Shown: positions 60,501 to 64,000 of the stretch, in pieces
Layout: each line of letters starts with the position of its first letter
Numbering within the stretch: position 1 is the stretch's first letter
NCBI GenBank assembly: GCA_948567375.1
Contig: OX419761.1
Location: 33,358,501 to 33,422,500 of the forward strand
Direction of reading: 5' to 3'
DNA from: Lunularia cruciata
Lineage: Eukaryota; Streptophyta; Marchantiopsida; Lunulariales; Lunulariaceae
Length of the DNA: 64,000 bases
Translations under genes and position numbers: made by a program
The notes under the pieces: generated by a model
What the model was told of the DNA's origin: nothing
What the model saw: the letters and a program-made list of their open reading frames with translations, nothing else
Database searches by the model: none

Positions 60501-63160
60501 TACAAGACTCAAATGCCAGCAACAGAAGGTGGACAAGCAACAAACAAAAACTCAAGATAAGCGGGTGGAGGAACTCCAAAGTGAATAAAAAATCTGGAGA
60601 AAAAACAGATGGAGTTGCTGGCAATGATACAACATATGGAAACTTAACTTTTGAACTACTTGTGATACATCACCAACAAGAACCTCCATCATAAAAAATT
60701 GAAGGACCTAAGAATAAAAATTGATTCACTTGAGAAGAAGGTTTGTACAAACATACAACTCAAGGCATTGTCCATCAAGTTGCATGATCATACTAACTCC
60801 AAGTTAGAGGAGACACATACTAGCTTTATATACATAGTTGATGGTTACAAGAAAGAGCTTGTAAAAATAATTCAAATATGAAAGGAGAGGGTAGTTCATC
60901 ACAAATGCCGCCAATTTGTCTTGGCAATGATTAACAATCACAATGACTTCATACAAAATGAGTGGTGGCCAATTTTATCAAGAAAAACTAAGGGTCATCT
61001 TGTAGATAAGATAAAGTAGTTTTTGTAGTACAAGACATTTTGTATCTATACATAATTCATACATTGTTAGTTAGGTTACAATATGAAGACTTTGTGCACT
61101 ACTTGAAACATAATATATTAGTTGTAGACATCAGGTTAAGTGGCTAGGGCAGCTATACCACATGGCTCACATCTACTTAAGTTTAGGTTAGTATATGATA
61201 AATAGATAAGATGTGATTATCATTGAGCATCTTAGATGTTATTAGGAGATTTTTAGCTCATTGTAGTTGTTAGATTTCTTTGTGGCTAGGTAGGATGTAT
61301 AAAAGAACTTAAGCCTAATGTTTACCATGTTCATTTTGGTGCATCTTTTCATTACAATAAACAGAGCTTATACCATCAAGACTCTCAATCAATGTATGTG
61401 TATGTGTCTACACTTTGTATGAAAGTTTACATTCTTAGTCACTTAATTGTGAGGAATCTTAGCATAGAGGCATAAGCACTAGAATGAAGAATCATACATG
61501 TGGAACTAGAGGATGGACTATTGGGTGCTCTACATAGGTTAGGAAAAATATCATAGTGGAATTTTATAGGCCTAAGTATAGTTAAGCACCACAAATTGGG
61601 AGACTAAGTAGCATGAGTAATTCTAACTTCTTGTAAAGCAATGCCTTTTTGGAAGGTGGAACACTCTGTTACAATTGTAGATGCTAGAGAGATAGGACCC
61701 TTGGGAGATCTGACTCCAACTTAGTTTTTGTGTTCCATACAATTATTTGTAAGACACCTTTAGAATAGTTGATCTTGTACGACCCAAAGTTCATGAAGTG
61801 GGTGCTGCTTGTAAAGCTTGGAACTATCACAATGACAATAGTAAAGAATTTGGTTAGGCAACATAGAGGGTAAGGAAATTCCGAGGCAAAGTGACCTTTG
61901 TTACAAATGCTCTGTCACCTTCATAAGCCCTTTGGACTATATTTGCAATAAAAGTGATTTCTCTTTGTTTATATTTCTATTGTATGCAAATAGAGGTGAG
62001 ACTGCACTCTTCTAGAAATGACTTTGCCTAAGAGGTTAAATGCAAAACAATAGATTGTCATCATTGTGACACCTTTAACTTATTTTTGGGTCATATCCAA
62101 CTTGTATCTTGGTGAGATTGATCAGTTCTTACCATGATATTACAATATTTGAACAATACTATGTATTACCTCTCCATGGAATTCTCTTTAGATATTCTCT
62201 AAATTTAGTGATCTTTCTTAAACTCACAATGTTTGGGACCATGTTTGCTTGAAGAAATTTATTCTAAATCTACCTCTCAACCTTGAATTCATATATCTCT
62301 TGGCTTACATGAAATCTCTTCATGAGTTTTTTGAGAAAGATAGCTTATCTTATACTTGTTTTTAATATTAAATTTAAACAAAAGCAAAGAAATTTTCAAA
62401 ATTTTCCAAACTTTTTTTTGGTAAATTTCTAAAAAGAAGTTACTTTCTTGAGTATCTTGACATGTTAAATTTACTAAAAAATTTAGTCATATTTGAAATA
62501 TTTTCATATAACTTCTATTTTATATTTTAGCAAATATAAAAAAAAATTTGCTATAAAATTTTCAAATCAATTAGACCAAGTTGAGAGTTCACCTAAAAAA
62601 CCTATTCCCTCTATTATGTATCCCTTCCACTTTAGTATAGTTGCATTCAGTATAGTAGCTAATATAACCTCTACAAAAAATCTTTCCATTTCTTGATCAG
62701 ATGCATCCATTCAAGAGACATACCTCCTTAAAGCAGATCTAGGAAAGTATGCTCCATTCTAAATCTGAACTCAATTTGAATAATGCATGGGATGGTTTAA
62801 TACAAAATGAGTGAATTCTCATCTCTTCCCTTTTAGCAGATAATATATAGATCCACAAAAGAAAGATCCACATAGAGCAATATCAAAAATATCCAAAATC
62901 TCACATCCCATAAGCCATGGATGATACATTATACTCATTGTGGCTAATACAAGGAAAAACAATCTCATAAGTATATCCATAAATTGATTTCACACCAAGA
63001 GGTGTAGCTTACAAGAAGATTATTTACTAATGAACAAACATAACCCAAATCTAATGGATGCTAATCTTCAACTAACTAAAACTAATTCAATACACTACAT
63101 CACAAGGATCAAAATGTGAATCACTAAAATTGTCAATTGTTCTAGATCCTAGCACCCCCA
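60501..63160 (+). other. AT-rich DNA with possible retroelement remnants
   Basis: Codons near 60700-61010 read like a decayed protein (KLHDHTNSKLEETHTSFIYI, then HNDFIQNEWWPIL after a stop) but I recognise no family. A TATA box (tgtataaaag) lies near 61290, followed by a poly(A)-signal-like aataaa near 61357, an LTR-like arrangement without defined ends. The lower part may include the 3' LTR of the copia element at the right edge. Confidence 0.35.
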
Positions 63161-63164
63161 CTCA

Positions 63165-64000
63165 ATTGGAATTTTTATCATCTCATTCATATGTAGTTGT
63201 GTGCTTTTGATGAATTCCTTTGAGCAATCCTTGGCTTAGGGCATCAACACTCATATATTAAGTAGGCAAATAATTTATGCATATTTCTCCACAAAGCAAT
63301 TGATCTATGATAAAATGACATTGTATATCAATGTGCTTGGTCATGTAATGGTTCTTGCTTGTAGAAGCAATAATAATACCAGTTTTTTATATCCTTGAAG
63401 ATCCTTGTTGTCTTTTGAGGCTAGCCAATTTTGAAAGTAAATGCTTGATCTAGATTGCTTCAAAGTTAGCTTTAGTCAAAGCCATGTATTGAAAATTTAG
63501 TAGTGGATAAAGAAATTGCTTTTGCTTCTTACTCACCTAACTTACTGCTCTTCTTGCAAGGAGGAAGCAAAGTCTATTAATTGACTTGCAAGAGTCCACA
63601 TTATCACCATCAACCAAATCAGAAAAGCCTTGCAAAATTCAAAATTCAAAGTATCTTGTAAGTAGCGGAAGATTTGCTTAACAATTATCCAATATGTAGG
63701 TCTAAGGTTGGACATAAACTAAGCAATAGAACTAATAAAATATGAAATTTCAGACTTAGAACAAACCATATCCCACATTAAACTACCAATAGCACTTTGA
63801 TAAGGAACTATTTTCTTATAGTCTATTTCAGCTTGAGTAGAGGGTGATTGATCAATGCTAAGGTATAAATAATGAGCATTAGGAGTAGAAATAGGTTTAC
63901 AATTCAGAAAAGTGAATTGTTTTAGCTTATTATGGAAGTAACTAGTTTGATTAATCTTAAGCTAACCTTGTTTTCTATCTTGTTGGAAATATATTCTACA
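63165..64000 (-). pseudogene. Ty1/copia polyprotein 3' end (RT end and RNase H)
   Basis: On the minus strand, from the window edge, SLMWDMVCSKSEISYFISSI and NLRPTYWIIVKQIFRYLQ match the end of copia RT (S-MY--TRPDI-Y--S, H---AKR-LRYLKGT). QYMALTKANFEAI then matches the RNase H motif (AEYMAL-KA-KEAIW). HIDIQCHFIIDQL near 63320 matches the KHIDI-YHFIR end. There are several stops. A purine-rich gagtgggggtgctagg near 63160 is the likely polypurine tract and LTR start. The element continues beyond the window. Confidence 0.7.

Noticed and set aside
60022-60588. 188-codon frame over the minisatellite
   Set aside because: Repeat units without stops produce open frames on both strands; the residue pattern only mirrors the repeat.

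Overview
The window is nuclear DNA of a land plant. Three things point there: a DCD-domain gene with spliced exons (a plant-restricted domain), a plant-type intronless histone H4 gene, and heavily nested Ty3/gypsy LTR retrotransposons with plant-style primer sites (tRNA-Asp-like and initiator-Met-like). A bryophyte or another non-seed plant would fit the small gene island inside decayed retrotransposons, but this is an impression and the species is not identified.

Layout. (1) 1-16.4 kb is a retrotransposon nest. Gypsy element A (two integrase copies around a shared LTR) is split by a 13.7 kb Athila/Tat-like element on the minus strand with unusually long LTRs (3.4 and 3.6 kb). That element is itself hit by a solo LTR of a third family (LTR-C). 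(2) 16.4-22.5 kb is very AT-rich decayed DNA, with one old non-LTR (LINE) relic. (3) 22.6-45.5 kb is a GC-richer gene island. It holds a 5'-truncated LINE, an RNA 3'-terminal phosphate cyclase gene (+), a multi-exon DCD gene (-), a tRNA-Ala(TGC) gene (+), a histone H4 gene (-) and two short LINE-tail insertions with target duplications. Several stretches in it look exon-like but I could not resolve them. (4) 45.5-50.9 kb is AT-rich with a solo LTR-C and a gypsy RT relic. (5) 50.9-57.3 kb is a chromovirus (Ty3/gypsy with chromodomain) with both LTRs and a 5-bp target duplication, its integrase split by a solo LTR-D. (6) 57.3-64 kb holds another LTR-D, an inverted LTR-A, a minisatellite and the 3' part of a Ty1/copia element (-).

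The most unusual feature is in the Athila-like element. Each of its two long LTRs carries, in the U3 part and in sense with the element, the remains of the same long reading frame (about 870 codons in the better copy). It has a conserved ATG, a TATA-like box upstream and a common end. Many of its stops are private to one copy, so the ancestral frame was probably open. The encoded Lys/Glu-rich, coiled-coil-like protein is not one I recognise. Second is an array of heat-shock-element-like inverted nGAAn units in the chromovirus LTRs, upstream of a TATA box. No retrotransposon here is intact. The clear working genes are the cyclase, DCD, H4 and tRNA genes.
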